Source: Agathobacter sp. (GTDB taxonomy: Bacteria > Bacillota > Clostridia > Lachnospirales > Lachnospiraceae). From it: a stretch of 62,202 nucleotides of DNA. The first letter of the stretch is position 1. The number at the start of each line of letters is the position of its first letter. The notes under the pieces are model-generated. The model saw only the letters and a program-made list of their open reading frames with translations, searched no databases and was not told the DNA's origin. The translations under genes and the position numbers were made by a program. Below are positions 39,876-50,278 of the stretch, piece after piece. The stretch is taken from the NCBI GenBank assembly GCA_022772675.1, contig JALEZW010000069.1, forward strand, positions 1 to 62,202, written 5' to 3'.

Positions 39876-41417
39876 ATGAACGCATCAACAATTTGTATAA
39901 TGCTTACGATTGTGGTCTATCTGCTGCTGGTGCTGGTAGTAGGCTTTCATTTTGCAAAGAAGAATGAATCGGTATCGGATTTTTATCTGGGAGGCCGGAA
40001 ACTTGGACCTCTTGTAACGGCTATGAGTGCAGAAGCATCGGATATGTCCAGTTATCTTCTGATGGGACTGCCGGGACTGGCTTATCTGACCGGTGTGGCA
40101 GATGTAGGCTGGACAGCTCTTGGCCTTGCAGTCGGTACCTATCTGAACTGGCTGTTTACGGCCCGCAGGCTTCGCCGCTATACCCACGTGACGAAATCTT
40201 TTACTCTGCCTCAGTTTTTTTCCAGGAGATTCCACGATGATAAGAATATCATCTGTGCAATTGCCGCAGTGATCATTATCATTTTCTTTATACCCTATAC
40301 GGCTTCCGGGTTTGCAGCCTGTGGAAAGCTGTTTGGCTCTCTGTTTAATGCTGACTATATGACGGCAATGATTATTTCGGCCATTGTCATTGTGGCTTAT
40401 ACCGCTGCAGGGGGATTTCTCGCTGCATCTACAACAGATTTTATTCAGAGTATTATTATGACCATTGCACTTTTGTTTGTTCTTGTATTTTCTACAATTT
40501 CTGCAGGAGGAATTGGTGCGGTTATCGAGAATGCCAAGGCTCTGCCGGGGTATCTTTCCGTTACGCATACTTTTGTGCAGGATACAAACAGTGCACAGCC
40601 TTATTCGTTTTTACAGATTATATCCACTCTGGCATGGGGACTGGGATATTTTGGTATGCCTCATATTCTTCTTCGTTTTATGGCGATTGAAGATGAGAAG
40701 AAACTTAAGATTTCCAGGCGCGTAGCTTCTGTCTGGGTAGTGATTGCCATGGCAGTGGCAGTTCTGATTGGTGTTGTGGGAAGAGGAATGACGGCAAATG
40801 GGATGATTGCCCAGCTGAGCGGTTCCGACAGTGAGACGATTATTGTGAAGGTTGCACATCTTCTCTCGACTTATGGATATTTTCCGGCCATGATGGCAGG
40901 TCTGATTCTGGCAGGTATTCTTGCCAGTACCATGTCTACCGCAGATTCACAGCTTCTGGCAGCATCTTCCAGTGTGTCCCAGAATATCATGCAGGAGACA
41001 TTACATATGAATGTATCCAAGAAGACCAGCATGCTGGTGGCAAGACTGACGGTTATCGTAATTGCTGTGATTGCTATTTTTATTGCAAGAAATCCAAACA
41101 GTTCCGTATTTGAGATTGTGTCCTTTGCATGGGCCGGTTTCGGTGCTGCCTTCGGTCCGGTAGTAATCTGCACTCTTTTCTGGAAGCGTACAAACTGGCA
41201 GGGAGCATTGGCCGGTATGATTGCAGGAGGAGCCAGCGTGTTTGTATGGAAGTATCTGGTTGCTCCGCTTGGGGGAGTGTTTGCCATTTATGAACTGCTT
41301 CCGGCTTTCCTTGTGGGACTTTTTGTTATTATCGTGGTAAGTCTTGCAACTAAGGCACCGGAACAGGATATCATCGATGAATTTGAACTTGCAAAGGGAC
41401 CGGAAGAGATTCGGTAA
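39876..41417 (+). CDS. putP: Sodium/proline symporter
   Basis: A 513-residue member of the sodium:solute symporter family with about 13 membrane helices. Typical stretches: FYLGGRKLGPLVTAMSAEAS (about 32-51) with sodium-site residues, SSYLLMGLPGLAY, and the central GILASTMSTADSQLLAASS (about 343-361). These fit PutP closely, so proline uptake driven by sodium is likely; other SSS substrates are possible. AAAGGAG precedes the start. Single gene with its own promoter. Confidence 0.85.
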   Translation: MNASTICIMLTIVVYLLLVLVVGFHFAKKNESVSDFYLGGRKLGPLVTAMSAEASDMSSYLLMGLPGLAYLTGVADVGWTALGLAVGTYLNWLFTARRLRRYTHVTKSFTLPQFFSRRFHDDKNIICAIAAVIIIIFFIPYTASGFAACGKLFGSLFNADYMTAMIISAIVIVAYTAAGGFLAASTTDFIQSIIMTIALLFVLVFSTISAGGIGAVIENAKALPGYLSVTHTFVQDTNSAQPYSFLQIISTLAWGLGYFGMPHILLRFMAIEDEKKLKISRRVASVWVVIAMAVAVLIGVVGRGMTANGMIAQLSGSDSETIIVKVAHLLSTYGYFPAMMAGLILAGILASTMSTADSQLLAASSSVSQNIMQETLHMNVSKKTSMLVARLTVIVIAVIAIFIARNPNSSVFEIVSFAWAGFGAAFGPVVICTLFWKRTNWQGALAGMIAGGASVFVWKYLVAPLGGVFAIYELLPAFLVGLFVIIVVSLATKAPEQDIIDEFELAKGPEEIR

Positions 41418-41482
41418 TGGTTGAGAATTCATAGTATTATCTATTAAAATAGGAAAATATAACTGGACGGAAAGGAGCAATA

Positions 41483-42367
41483 ATGGCTGATTATATTTTA
41501 AGCTGCTGTTCCACAGCGGACTTAACCAAAGAGGTATTTGAGCAAAGAAATATTCCCTATATTTGTTTCCACTACGAACTGGATGGTAAATCATATTTGG
41601 ATGATCTGGGAGAAACGATGCCTTTTGACAAATTTTATCAGGCTATGGAGAATGGGGCGGATACGAAAACTTCACAGGTAAATGTAGATGAGTTCTGTGA
41701 TTATTTTGAGCCATTTTTGAAGGAGGGGAAAGATATTCTGCACCTGACCCTTTCTTCCGGAATTTCCGGGGTGTACAATTCTGCCTGTGTCGCGCAGGTG
41801 ATGATGCAGGAAAAATATCCGGAACGTAAGATTTATATAGTGGATTCCCTTTCTGCATCTTCCGGCTATGGATTACTGATGGATAAGCTGGCGGATATGA
41901 GAGATGAGGGAAAGTCTATTGATGAAGTGTATCAGTGGGCATTGGATCACAGGAAAAATCTCCAGCACTGGTTTTTTACCAGTGATCTTACTTATCTGAT
42001 TCGTGGAGGGCGTGTATCGAAGGCTGCAGGTCTGATTGGTGGAATGATGAACATATGTCCGCTTATGACCGTTGATCCCCAGGGAAAACTGGTTGCCAGG
42101 CAGAAAGTCCGCACAAAGAAAAAAGTCATTCGGGCGATTGTTGATAAGATGGAGGAAAATGCTGAGGGTGGAGCAGACTATTCCGGCAAATGTTTTATCA
42201 GTAATTCGGCATGTATGGAGGATGCTATGGAGGTTGCAAAGCTTATCGAGGAGCGCTTCCCTAAGTTAAAGGGAAAGGTGGAGATTTTTTCTATCGGAAC
42301 CACCATCGGAAGCCATACAGGTCCGGGAACGGTTGCAGTGTTTTTCTGGGGCAGTGAACGGAACTGA
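41483..42367 (+). CDS. DegV-family fatty-acid-binding protein
   Basis: A 294-residue DegV protein. The N-terminal domain has the serine/threonine lipid-site motifs (SQVNVDEFCDYF about 61-72; LSSGISGVYNSA about 91-102) and DSLSASSGYGLLMDKL (about 119). The C-terminal domain begins near RGGRVSKAAGLIGG (about 174). DegV proteins bind fatty acids and, as FakB, present them to the FakA kinase. No fakA is in the window. Start has AAAGGAG. A terminator follows. Confidence 0.9.
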   Translation: MADYILSCCSTADLTKEVFEQRNIPYICFHYELDGKSYLDDLGETMPFDKFYQAMENGADTKTSQVNVDEFCDYFEPFLKEGKDILHLTLSSGISGVYNSACVAQVMMQEKYPERKIYIVDSLSASSGYGLLMDKLADMRDEGKSIDEVYQWALDHRKNLQHWFFTSDLTYLIRGGRVSKAAGLIGGMMNICPLMTVDPQGKLVARQKVRTKKKVIRAIVDKMEENAEGGADYSGKCFISNSACMEDAMEVAKLIEERFPKLKGKVEIFSIGTTIGSHTGPGTVAVFFWGSERN

Positions 42368-42418
42368 GTGAGGAAATATCTATATATCTAAAACGGTATC
42401 TGCGGCTCTGTTATTTAG

Positions 42419-42455
42419 GCGTTTCAGGTTTGAATAAATCTGAAACGCTATTTTT
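42419..42455 (+). terminator. Terminator after degV-family gene
   Basis: GCGTTTCAG (42419-42427) pairs with CTGAAACGC (42440-42448), then TATTTTTT. Confidence 0.85.
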
Positions 42456-42540
42456 TACACATTTTTTACCTTAAATATATATAAATTAAATAATACTGTG
42501 GTATGAATGAAAGGTACGAAATTTATTCGGGAGGTAATAT

Positions 42541-42818
42541 ATGAAGAGCCAGTTTCAACGGCAGAATAAATACAGCTGCAGATATTTGGCAATTGTATTG
42601 GTAATCTGTTTTGGTATCCTTTCTTTTGGAGGCTGTGGAAAGAACAGCAGCGTTTCTGATGGAAAAGAGGGACATTTTAAAGCTGCGGGGGCAAGCCGGA
42701 CCATACGGATTCTGTCCGGTTCGGAAAATAGAGAATTGGAGTCTGTTTTAAAAGAATGTTCCCAAAAAACAAAGGTGAACATTGACATAACCTATAAGGG
42801 TTCCGTGGATATATGGAG
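42541..42818 (+). pseudogene. Truncated substrate-binding lipoprotein
   Basis: The first about 92 residues of an exported lipoprotein: signal peptide with lipobox FGGC, then RTIRILSGSENRELESVLKE and INIDITYKGSVDI of an extracellular solute-binding domain. It stops matching at about 42818, where TelA sequence takes over in another frame; the residual frame runs to 42864. Homologues carry the full binding domain and often a vWA domain, and precede telA, so the deletion removed the rest of this gene and the start of telA. Confidence 0.65.
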
Positions 42819-42821
42819 TTG

Positions 42822-43762
42822 GAGTTCAGAGGGAACTGTCCGAGTTTTCCGACTCTGTCCTTAATAATGTAAAGAATAAAGATACCGGATATGTGGGGGA
42901 TTTATTGTCTGAGCTTGTGATACAGGTAAAGGATCTAGACGTGACAAAATCTTCAGAGGGTGGCCTCTTAAACAAAATTCCTTTTATCAAAGAGGCAAAG
43001 CATAGTCTGGAAAAATTGAAAGAGCGTTATGAGAAGGTTGAAGTACAGATTGACCGCATTGAGGGACAGCTGGAAAAAGCACGGATGGAAATGCTTAAGG
43101 ACATCAACATGTTTGATACCATGTATCAGAAAAACTTAAGTTATTTTAAGGAACTGCAGCTATACATTGCGGCCGGTGAGCAGGAAATTGAAAAAATGAG
43201 AAATGAGACCATTCCGTCACTGCAGGCAGAGGCGGAAAAGTCCGGAGATCCCATGGATGCACAGATGGTTCGTGATTTTGAAGATACGGTTAACCGCTTT
43301 GAGAAAAAAATGTATGACTTAAAGCTTAGTAAAACCATCGCCATTCAGTCAGCACCACAGATTAAGCTGATCCAGAATAATGATAAGCTTCTGGTGGACC
43401 GGATTCAGACAGCAGTTCTTAATACCATTCCGGTGTGGAAAGGACAGATTGTCATTGCCCTTGGTCTTTACAAGCAGGAAAAAGCCCTAAAGCTCCAGCA
43501 GGAGGTTATGGATACTACAAATGAACTGTTGAGAAAAAATTCAGAAATGTTAAAAACCAATATAATTGAAACTGCAAAGGCATCAGAGAAAGGAATTGTA
43601 GAGCTGGATACATTAAAAAAAGTGAATGATGACCTGATTGCAACGATTGAGGAGACCATGAAGATACAGAAGGAGGGCAGGGAAAAGAGACAGGCTGCGG
43701 AACAGGAACTGGTAAGACTGGAAGGAGAATTGAAAAATAAGCTGATGGAAATTAAGGCATAA
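42822..43762 (+). pseudogene. telA: 5'-truncated TelA (toxic anion resistance) gene
   Basis: About 310 residues of a TelA/KlaA-family protein without its first 80-100 residues. The frame begins near RELSEFSDSVLNNVKNKDTG at the deletion joint and continues through GLLNKIPFIKEAKHSLEKL to the C-terminus, with helical coiled stretches. A GTG at 42893 could start a 289-residue product, but it lacks a strong binding site. TelA proteins give resistance to tellurite and some antimicrobials by unknown means. The loss of the N-terminus and the fusion with a lipoprotein remnant argue for inactivation, though expression of the shortened form cannot be excluded. Confidence 0.65.
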
Positions 43763-43815
43763 CTTTATTCAGCGTGGCATGTTCATCTACATTTTTCATA
43801 GAGAGAAGATTTGGT

Positions 43816-43853
43816 AAAGACCCCTTGTGTCTGTTTTTGACACAGGGGGTCTT
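43816..43853 (+). terminator. Terminator after telA remnant
   Basis: AAGACCCC and the following TTGTGTC pair with GACACA and GGGGTCTT around a T-rich loop; TATTT follows. Confidence 0.8.
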
Positions 43854-43963
43854 ATTTACCTTAATTTTACATCAACTTTACAAAAACCTGAGTTTCTATT
43901 TTACATTGGACGTGTATTCTACATTTGATGATACTAAATATGAAAAAAGAGAGGACTGAAATT

Positions 43964-44818
43964 GTGAAAACGCGACGTTTACCAGTACCTGCATTAATTT
44001 TGGCACTTGTTCTGGCACTGTTAACAGGCTGTGGGCCGGCTGAGGGGAAAAAGACTGTAACAGGCACCGGGCTTGATAAGCTTGGAACCGTTAATGTGAT
44101 TTCCAGAGAAGAAGGTTCCGGTACGAGGGAGGTTTTTTCAAAAACCCTTGGTCTGTTTGATGACAGCACCGGAAGGGATGAAATAACAGAAGATGCCCTG
44201 AAGGAAGAAAGCGGAGACAAAGTGATTGAAGCCGTTTCCGAAGATGAATCTGCAATTGGTTATGTGTCTCTTGGACTACTGGATTCATCAAAGGGAAAAG
44301 TTCATACCGTGACTGTAGATGGGAAAAGCCTGAACCGAAACTTCTATCTTGCCTATTCAGGAAAACTGTCAGAATTGGAAAAGGATTTTCTTACCTATGT
44401 GGAGGGAAAAGGACAGGAGATTGTAGGGGAGAATTACCAAACAGTAAAAAAAACCACAACCTTTCTTTCCGGCAAGCCCAAAGGCACAATTAAAATCGGA
44501 GGTTCCAGTTCTGTGGCTTCGTTAATGCAGGAACTTTCGGATGCCTATATGCAGATTAATCCCAATGCAGAAATTACCGTGGTGACAACAGATTCCACAA
44601 ATGGACTGACCGGTGCAATGTCCGGAATCTATGACCTTGGAATGGCTTCCCGTGAGTTGAAAGATTATGAAAAGGAACTATTGGACTATGATGTCATTGC
44701 AAAAGATGAAGTGGCTGTCATCGTACAAAAGGATAATCCGCTCAAAAATATTTCATCACAGGATTTAAAGAAGATTTATTCCGGTGAAATGAAGGAATGG
44801 AAAGAACTTGCTGATTAA
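43964..44818 (+). CDS. PstS-like phosphate-binding lipoprotein
   Basis: A 284-residue lipoprotein. I use the GTG at 43964 because GAGAGG lies just upstream and it opens a clean signal peptide ending in LLTGC; an upstream ATG (43940) adds charged residues. Two substrate-binding halves are visible: VNVISREEGSGTREVF (about 25-40) and IKIGGSSSVASLMQELSDAY (about 177-196). In normal PstS the SREEGSGTR loop belongs to the C-terminal part, so the order here is permuted or duplicated. No ABC permease follows; the next gene is a Na/Pi cotransporter, which suggests phosphate handling. Intact frame. Confidence 0.75.
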   Translation: MKTRRLPVPALILALVLALLTGCGPAEGKKTVTGTGLDKLGTVNVISREEGSGTREVFSKTLGLFDDSTGRDEITEDALKEESGDKVIEAVSEDESAIGYVSLGLLDSSKGKVHTVTVDGKSLNRNFYLAYSGKLSELEKDFLTYVEGKGQEIVGENYQTVKKTTTFLSGKPKGTIKIGGSSSVASLMQELSDAYMQINPNAEITVVTTDSTNGLTGAMSGIYDLGMASRELKDYEKELLDYDVIAKDEVAVIVQKDNPLKNISSQDLKKIYSGEMKEWKELAD

Positions 44819-44879
44819 TCCGTGTCGGAAATAATTATGCATGGACCTATGTTCAAAAGAAAAACAGGAGGATTAAGAA

Positions 44880-46595
44880 ATGAATAAAACAGTCGAAATT
44901 ATTTTCGGATTAGTAGGAGGACTTGCCATCTTTATCTTTGGTATGAACATGATGAGCGAGTGTCTGCAGAAGGCGGCAGGAGATAAGATGAAAAAGATTC
45001 TTTCCATGCTGACGAAAAATCCGGTGCTTGGGGTACTGGCCGGTGCACTTACCACTGCAGTATTACAGAGCAGCAGCGCAACAACCGTCATGGTAATCGG
45101 ATTTGTCAGTGCGGGACTCATGACTCTGCCACAGGCAGTTTCCATTATTCTGGGTGCCAATATCGGTACAACCATGACTGCACAGATTATAGCATTTAAG
45201 ATCAGTGATTATATTTATGTGTTTATCTTTATTGGATTTTTGATTAATTTTATCTGCAAATCAGAGAAAATAAAGAATATTGGACAGACAATTTTTGCCT
45301 TTGGCCTTTTGTTCCTGGGGATTGAGACTATGGGAGATGTAATGAAGCCCCTTGCATCCAGTCCGATATTTACGGAAATGATTGCAAAAGTTGCACATAT
45401 TCCGGTACTTGGTGTGTGTGTAGGTACATTGATGACCCTTGTAGTACAGAGCAGCAGCGCCACCATTGCAGTACTTCAGAATTTTGCTTCCCAGGCAGGA
45501 CCGGATGGTGTTACCAGTATCATCGGACTGGCAGGAGCGATTCCAATTCTTCTGGGAGATAACATTGGTACTACGATCACCGCACTGTTAGCTTCTGTGG
45601 GACAGAGCAAGGATGCAAAGAGAACCGCAGTTGCCCACTGTATTTTTAATTTATCCGGCGCATTTTTGTTTATCTGGTTGGTAAAGCCTTATGCATACCT
45701 GATTCAGCAAATATCTCCGAAGGGAAACGAAGTGGATGTCATCGCCAGACAGATTGCAAATGCCCATACCGGTTTTAATCTGACTATGACACTCTTATGG
45801 ATTCCATTGATATGGCTTATGGTAAAGATTGTTATGAAGCTTGTTCCGGATCAAAAGGGAAAAATGCAGCTGATTCCTTCTGCACCCAAATATCTGGATG
45901 ATAAACTTGTGGGACAGCCGGCTGCAGCTTTACAGCTTGTGGCAAAGGAAGTTGTTCGCTGCAGTAAACTGGTAGAGGACATGCTTAGAGAGATTAAAGA
46001 AGGAAAGGGAAAGGACATCCCGGTCACCTTAAAGGATATTGTGGAGAAAGCAGAAATAGAACATGAATTAAATACCAGCATTACAGATTATCTGTCGGCA
46101 ATGTATTCTGAGGGTGTCATGACTGAGGAACAGGCAGCTCAGAGTACCGGAATTATTTATGTTCTCTGTGATATCGACCGTATGGCAGATTTGTGCCGTG
46201 AAATAGGGGAAAATGTCACTGAAAATTCAGACAAGAAACAGAAACTTTCCAAGGATGCCTTAAAAGAACTGAAAAAATCAATTTCTGTTATCCTGGAGAT
46301 GTATGAGGACGCAATGCACGGTATTATTACAGGAGAGGATGCCTTTTCCGATGATATCAAGGAGAAGAAAAATGAAGTACTGCTTCTTGATGAGAACATG
46401 CGCCTTGCCCATGCACAACGTGTTGCAAAGAAAAAATGTGATGCAAAACTTACCATTACATACAACAATATCATCCATGCAATTGACCGAATGGGAAATA
46501 ACTGTGTCAATCTGATAGATACAGCCTTAAATCAGGTAAACTTTAAAGCTTTTTTAACAGAGGATGGGACAAAAGAAATTATGTCTGCTGAATAA
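44880..46595 (+). CDS. Na/Pi cotransporter with PhoU-like domain
   Basis: A 571-residue membrane protein. Residues about 1-330 hold the two inverted Na/Pi-cotransporter II repeats, each with a QSSSATT signature (LQSSSATTVMVIG about 62-74; VQSSSATIAVL about 190-200), and about eight helices. Residues about 345-560 are a helical PhoU-like cytoplasmic domain. It imports or exports phosphate with sodium; the PhoU-like tail probably regulates it. AGGAGG-type site precedes the start. Placed 60 bases after the phosphate-binding lipoprotein. Confidence 0.9.
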   Translation: MNKTVEIIFGLVGGLAIFIFGMNMMSECLQKAAGDKMKKILSMLTKNPVLGVLAGALTTAVLQSSSATTVMVIGFVSAGLMTLPQAVSIILGANIGTTMTAQIIAFKISDYIYVFIFIGFLINFICKSEKIKNIGQTIFAFGLLFLGIETMGDVMKPLASSPIFTEMIAKVAHIPVLGVCVGTLMTLVVQSSSATIAVLQNFASQAGPDGVTSIIGLAGAIPILLGDNIGTTITALLASVGQSKDAKRTAVAHCIFNLSGAFLFIWLVKPYAYLIQQISPKGNEVDVIARQIANAHTGFNLTMTLLWIPLIWLMVKIVMKLVPDQKGKMQLIPSAPKYLDDKLVGQPAAALQLVAKEVVRCSKLVEDMLREIKEGKGKDIPVTLKDIVEKAEIEHELNTSITDYLSAMYSEGVMTEEQAAQSTGIIYVLCDIDRMADLCREIGENVTENSDKKQKLSKDALKELKKSISVILEMYEDAMHGIITGEDAFSDDIKEKKNEVLLLDENMRLAHAQRVAKKKCDAKLTITYNNIIHAIDRMGNNCVNLIDTALNQVNFKAFLTEDGTKEIMSAE

Positions 46596-46693
46596 TACCG
46601 GATAAAAAAATAAATAATATTATAAAAAACTATGGATTTATTTTGAAATTATGGTAAAATGTCTTACGGACTACAAATATAAGGAGTATTTTT

Positions 46694-47845
46694 GTGACAG
46701 AGGATAAACAGACAGTTGTTCAAATAGTTTCAAAATTGATCAATTTGGGAAAGAAAAATAACAAGTTAGAATATGACAAAATTCTTGATGTATTTTCCGG
46801 TGTTGATATTTCTTCCGAGCAGTTTGAGAACATTCTGAAAATATTGGAAGATAACGAAATTAAGATTATAAAAGGGCGGGAAGAGCACCCAGGGTCTCAG
46901 GATGTACAGGATGAAGAGGAGCTTCAGCCAGATGAAATTCTATTAGATATTGAGGATGATATTGAGGATGAGTCTGAGGATTCCATTGATGAGGAAGATT
47001 TTGCTGTTTCAGAGAGTGCAGATATTTCCGATCCGGTTCGCCAGTATCTGAAGGCAATCGGGCATGTGAAACTTCTTACAGCTGAGGAGGAACAGACCAT
47101 TGCCAAAAAGATTACGGAAGGGGATCAGGAGGCCAAGAAGAAACTGATTGAGGCGAATCTGCGTCTTGTAGTCAGTATTGCAAAAAAATATGTGGGCAGG
47201 GGACTTCCCCTTCTTGATCTGATTCAGGAGGGAAATATTGGTCTGATGAAAGCAGTGGACAAGTTTGAGTATGAAAAGGGATTTAAATTTTCTACTTATG
47301 CAACCTGGTGGATCAGACAGGCCATTACCCGTGCCATCGCGGATCAGGCTAAGACAATCCGTGTACCGGTGCATATGGTGGAAACCATCAACAAAGTGGT
47401 CCGTGCAAGAAGAAGCCTGACACAGGAGCTGGGGCGTGAACCTACCAATAAAGAAATTGCGGATATGCTGGATGAGGATGAGGAGCGTATTGTAGAGATC
47501 ATGGGATTTAGTCAGGATCCGGTATCTATGGAGGCTCCGGTGGGAGATGAGGATGACTCCCATCTGGGAGATTTTGTCCAGGATTCCAATGCACTTTCAC
47601 CGGAAGAAAATGCTATTGCAGAGATGCGCCGCAAGCAGATTGATCTTGCAATGAAAGACCTGACAGAACGTGAACAGGAAGTAATAGTTCTGCGTTTTGG
47701 TCTGGATGGCAGCCAGCCGCATACTTTGGAGGAAGTGGGACAGATGTTTCATGTGACAAGGGAACGAATCAGGCAGATTGAGGCTAAGGCACTGCGCAAA
47801 CTCGGTGCCCCAAGCCGTAAAAGAATGCTTCAGGATTTTCTGTAA
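46694..47845 (+). CDS. rpoD: Primary sigma factor RpoD (SigA)
   Basis: A 383-residue housekeeping sigma-70 factor. GTG start with AAGGAG 7 bases upstream. Region 1.1 covers about 1-60, an acidic linker follows ([16 protein letters not shown]), region 1.2 begins at [13 protein letters not shown] (about 115), region 2 includes [19 protein letters not shown] and [16 protein letters not shown] (about 175-220), region 4 has [14 protein letters not shown] (about 355-368). It recognises the TTGACA-17-TATAAT promoters seen across the window. Unlike in many Firmicutes, dnaG is not upstream. Confidence 0.97.
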   Translation: MTEDKQTVVQIVSKLINLGKKNNKLEYDKILDVFSGVDISSEQFENILKILEDNEIKIIKGREEHPGSQDVQDEEELQPDEILLDIEDDIEDESEDSIDEEDFAVSESADISDPVRQYLKAIGHVKLLTAEEEQTIAKKITEGDQEAKKKLIEANLRLVVSIAKKYVGRGLPLLDLIQEGNIGLMKAVDKFEYEKGFKFSTYATWWIRQAITRAIADQAKTIRVPVHMVETINKVVRARRSLTQELGREPTNKEIADMLDEDEERIVEIMGFSQDPVSMEAPVGDEDDSHLGDFVQDSNALSPEENAIAEMRRKQIDLAMKDLTEREQEVIVLRFGLDGSQPHTLEEVGQMFHVTRERIRQIEAKALRKLGAPSRKRMLQDFL

Positions 47846-47938
47846 TTTCATACATTATAGATATTTATTCGGACTCCTTTAGAATTAGATAATCAGCTGT
47901 AAATTATGAAACAATAGCAGATGCCTGTATATAAATAG

Positions 47939-47977
47939 AAAACCTCAGTACCGGGATGAGCCGGCTGAGGTTTTTTA
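47939..47977 (+). terminator. Terminator after rpoD
   Basis: AACCTCAG pairs with CTGAGGTT with an inner CCGG/CCGG stem, followed by TTTTTT. Confidence 0.9.
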
Positions 47978-48050
47978 AAGTTTCTTGCCTTTTTCCATAA
48001 GGAATGGTAGGATAGAATGTGGTAGAAAATATGGAAAGGGGATACAAAAG

Positions 48051-48455
48051 ATGTTTTGCAGAAAATGCGGAAAAGAAATTCCGGATAATTCTACAGTGTG
48101 TGGCTACTGTGGCACTCCCACAGATCCAAACAACTCCTATTTTTATGGCGGAACTCCGCAGAATATGGACGGGGGTGCCAATGGCATGGCAATTGCATCT
48201 ATGGTTCTTGGCATTATTGCTGTTTTATTATCCTGCTGTTCAGGGACCAGGTGGCTGACAGTAATTGTGGCTGTGGTTGGAATTGTTTTTGGAATACTGG
48301 CACTTCAGAAAAAAGAGTTTAATAACAGGGGAATGGCAATTGCCGGAATCGTTTGCAGCATTGTTGCGCTTGTGATGGGGCTTATTTTGATACTGCTGGG
48401 AGTAGTTGGAATTGCTTTTTTGACGAGCCTTTTTTCCGGGATTCATGGCTTCTAA
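48051..48455 (+). CDS. Zinc-ribbon DUF4190-type membrane protein
   Basis: A 134-residue protein. Residues 1-22 are a zinc ribbon (MFCRKCGKEIPDNSTVCGYC, two CxxC pairs); after a short linker two or three membrane helices follow (about 45-70, 75-90, 95-130) with the repeated GMAIASMVLGIIAVL and GMAIAGIVCSIVALV pattern of DUF4190. The ATG at 48051 follows AAGGGGA. Function unknown; such proteins are common in Lachnospiraceae. Single gene. Confidence 0.75.
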   Translation: MFCRKCGKEIPDNSTVCGYCGTPTDPNNSYFYGGTPQNMDGGANGMAIASMVLGIIAVLLSCCSGTRWLTVIVAVVGIVFGILALQKKEFNNRGMAIAGIVCSIVALVMGLILILLGVVGIAFLTSLFSGIHGF

Positions 48456-48510
48456 TGAAATAGTTTTCAGTTATTCATACTATAACTGGAAATTATAGTT
48501 AAAATAGTGC

Positions 48511-48539
48511 TTGACAAAAATAAATTATAGTATTATTAT
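48511..48539 (+). promoter_or_regulatory. Promoter of ilvN-ilvC
   Basis: TTGACA, 17-base spacer, TATTAT, with ilvN beginning 36 bases later. The leader is too short for a T-box. Confidence 0.75.
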
Positions 48540-48575
48540 CTAAACAACGCAAAGAAAGAAGAAGGTTTTCAAAGA

Positions 48576-49076
48576 ATGAGAAGACAGGCATTATCTCTGT
48601 TAGTAGAAAATAATCCGGGTGTTACCAGTCGTATTTCCGGGCTGTTCAGCCGCAGGGGATATAATATTGACAGTTTTTCATCCGGTGTGACTGCTGATCC
48701 GAAATATACAAGAATCACCATTGTTGCAAGTGGTGATGAACTGATTTTAGATCAGATAGAAAAGCAGCTTTTAAAGCTGGAAGATGTACTGGATATTAAG
48801 AAACTGGAACCGGGAATGTCTGTCACAAGAGAACTGATTCTTGTCAAGATTCGCGCAAAGGATAACGAGCGCCAGCCTATTATGAATGTGACTGAAATTT
48901 TCCATGGCAAGATTGTGGATGTAGCCCACGATTCCATGGTCATTGAGCTTGTAGGCCATCAGGACAAGCTGGATGCGTTTTTGGATCTGCTGGACGGATA
49001 TGAGATCTTAGAGCTTGCACGTACAGGAATTACAGGTCTTACAAGAGGTTCATCGGATGTCCGGTTTTTGGAGTAG
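48576..49076 (+). CDS. ilvN: Acetolactate synthase small subunit
   Basis: A 166-residue regulatory subunit of acetolactate synthase, which makes the first common intermediate of valine and isoleucine. An N-terminal ACT domain (LLVENNPGVTSRISGLFSRR, then GYNIDSFSSG) binds valine for feedback control; the C-terminal half stabilises the complex (TGITGLTRGSSDVRFLE). The catalytic subunit IlvB is not in this window. 42 bases upstream of ilvC, same operon. Confidence 0.95.
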   Translation: MRRQALSLLVENNPGVTSRISGLFSRRGYNIDSFSSGVTADPKYTRITIVASGDELILDQIEKQLLKLEDVLDIKKLEPGMSVTRELILVKIRAKDNERQPIMNVTEIFHGKIVDVAHDSMVIELVGHQDKLDAFLDLLDGYEILELARTGITGLTRGSSDVRFLE

Positions 49077-49106
49077 TCAGTAATTTAAATTTTAGTATAC
49101 ATATAG

Positions 49107-50144
<1,038 letters not shown>

Positions 50145-50168
50145 TTATAATCATTCATCAGATATTTT

Positions 50169-50200
50169 CCCCCGGTGGTTTTCACCGGGGGATTTATCTT
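50169..50200 (+). terminator. Terminator after ilvC
   Basis: CCCCCGGTG (50169-50177) pairs with CACCGGGGG (50183-50191); ATTTATCTTTT follows. Confidence 0.9.
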
Positions 50201-50209
50201 TTGTTGGAA

Positions 50210-50238
50210 TTGACAAACGAATCTGTTATGTGTAAAAT
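50210..50238 (+). promoter_or_regulatory. Promoter of leuS
   Basis: TTGACA, 17-base spacer, TAAAAT, 41 bases before the start codon; the leader leaves no room for a T-box. Confidence 0.8.
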
Positions 50239-50278
50239 AAATGTATTGTGATAATTTAGAAAATGAAGAGGCGAAAAC

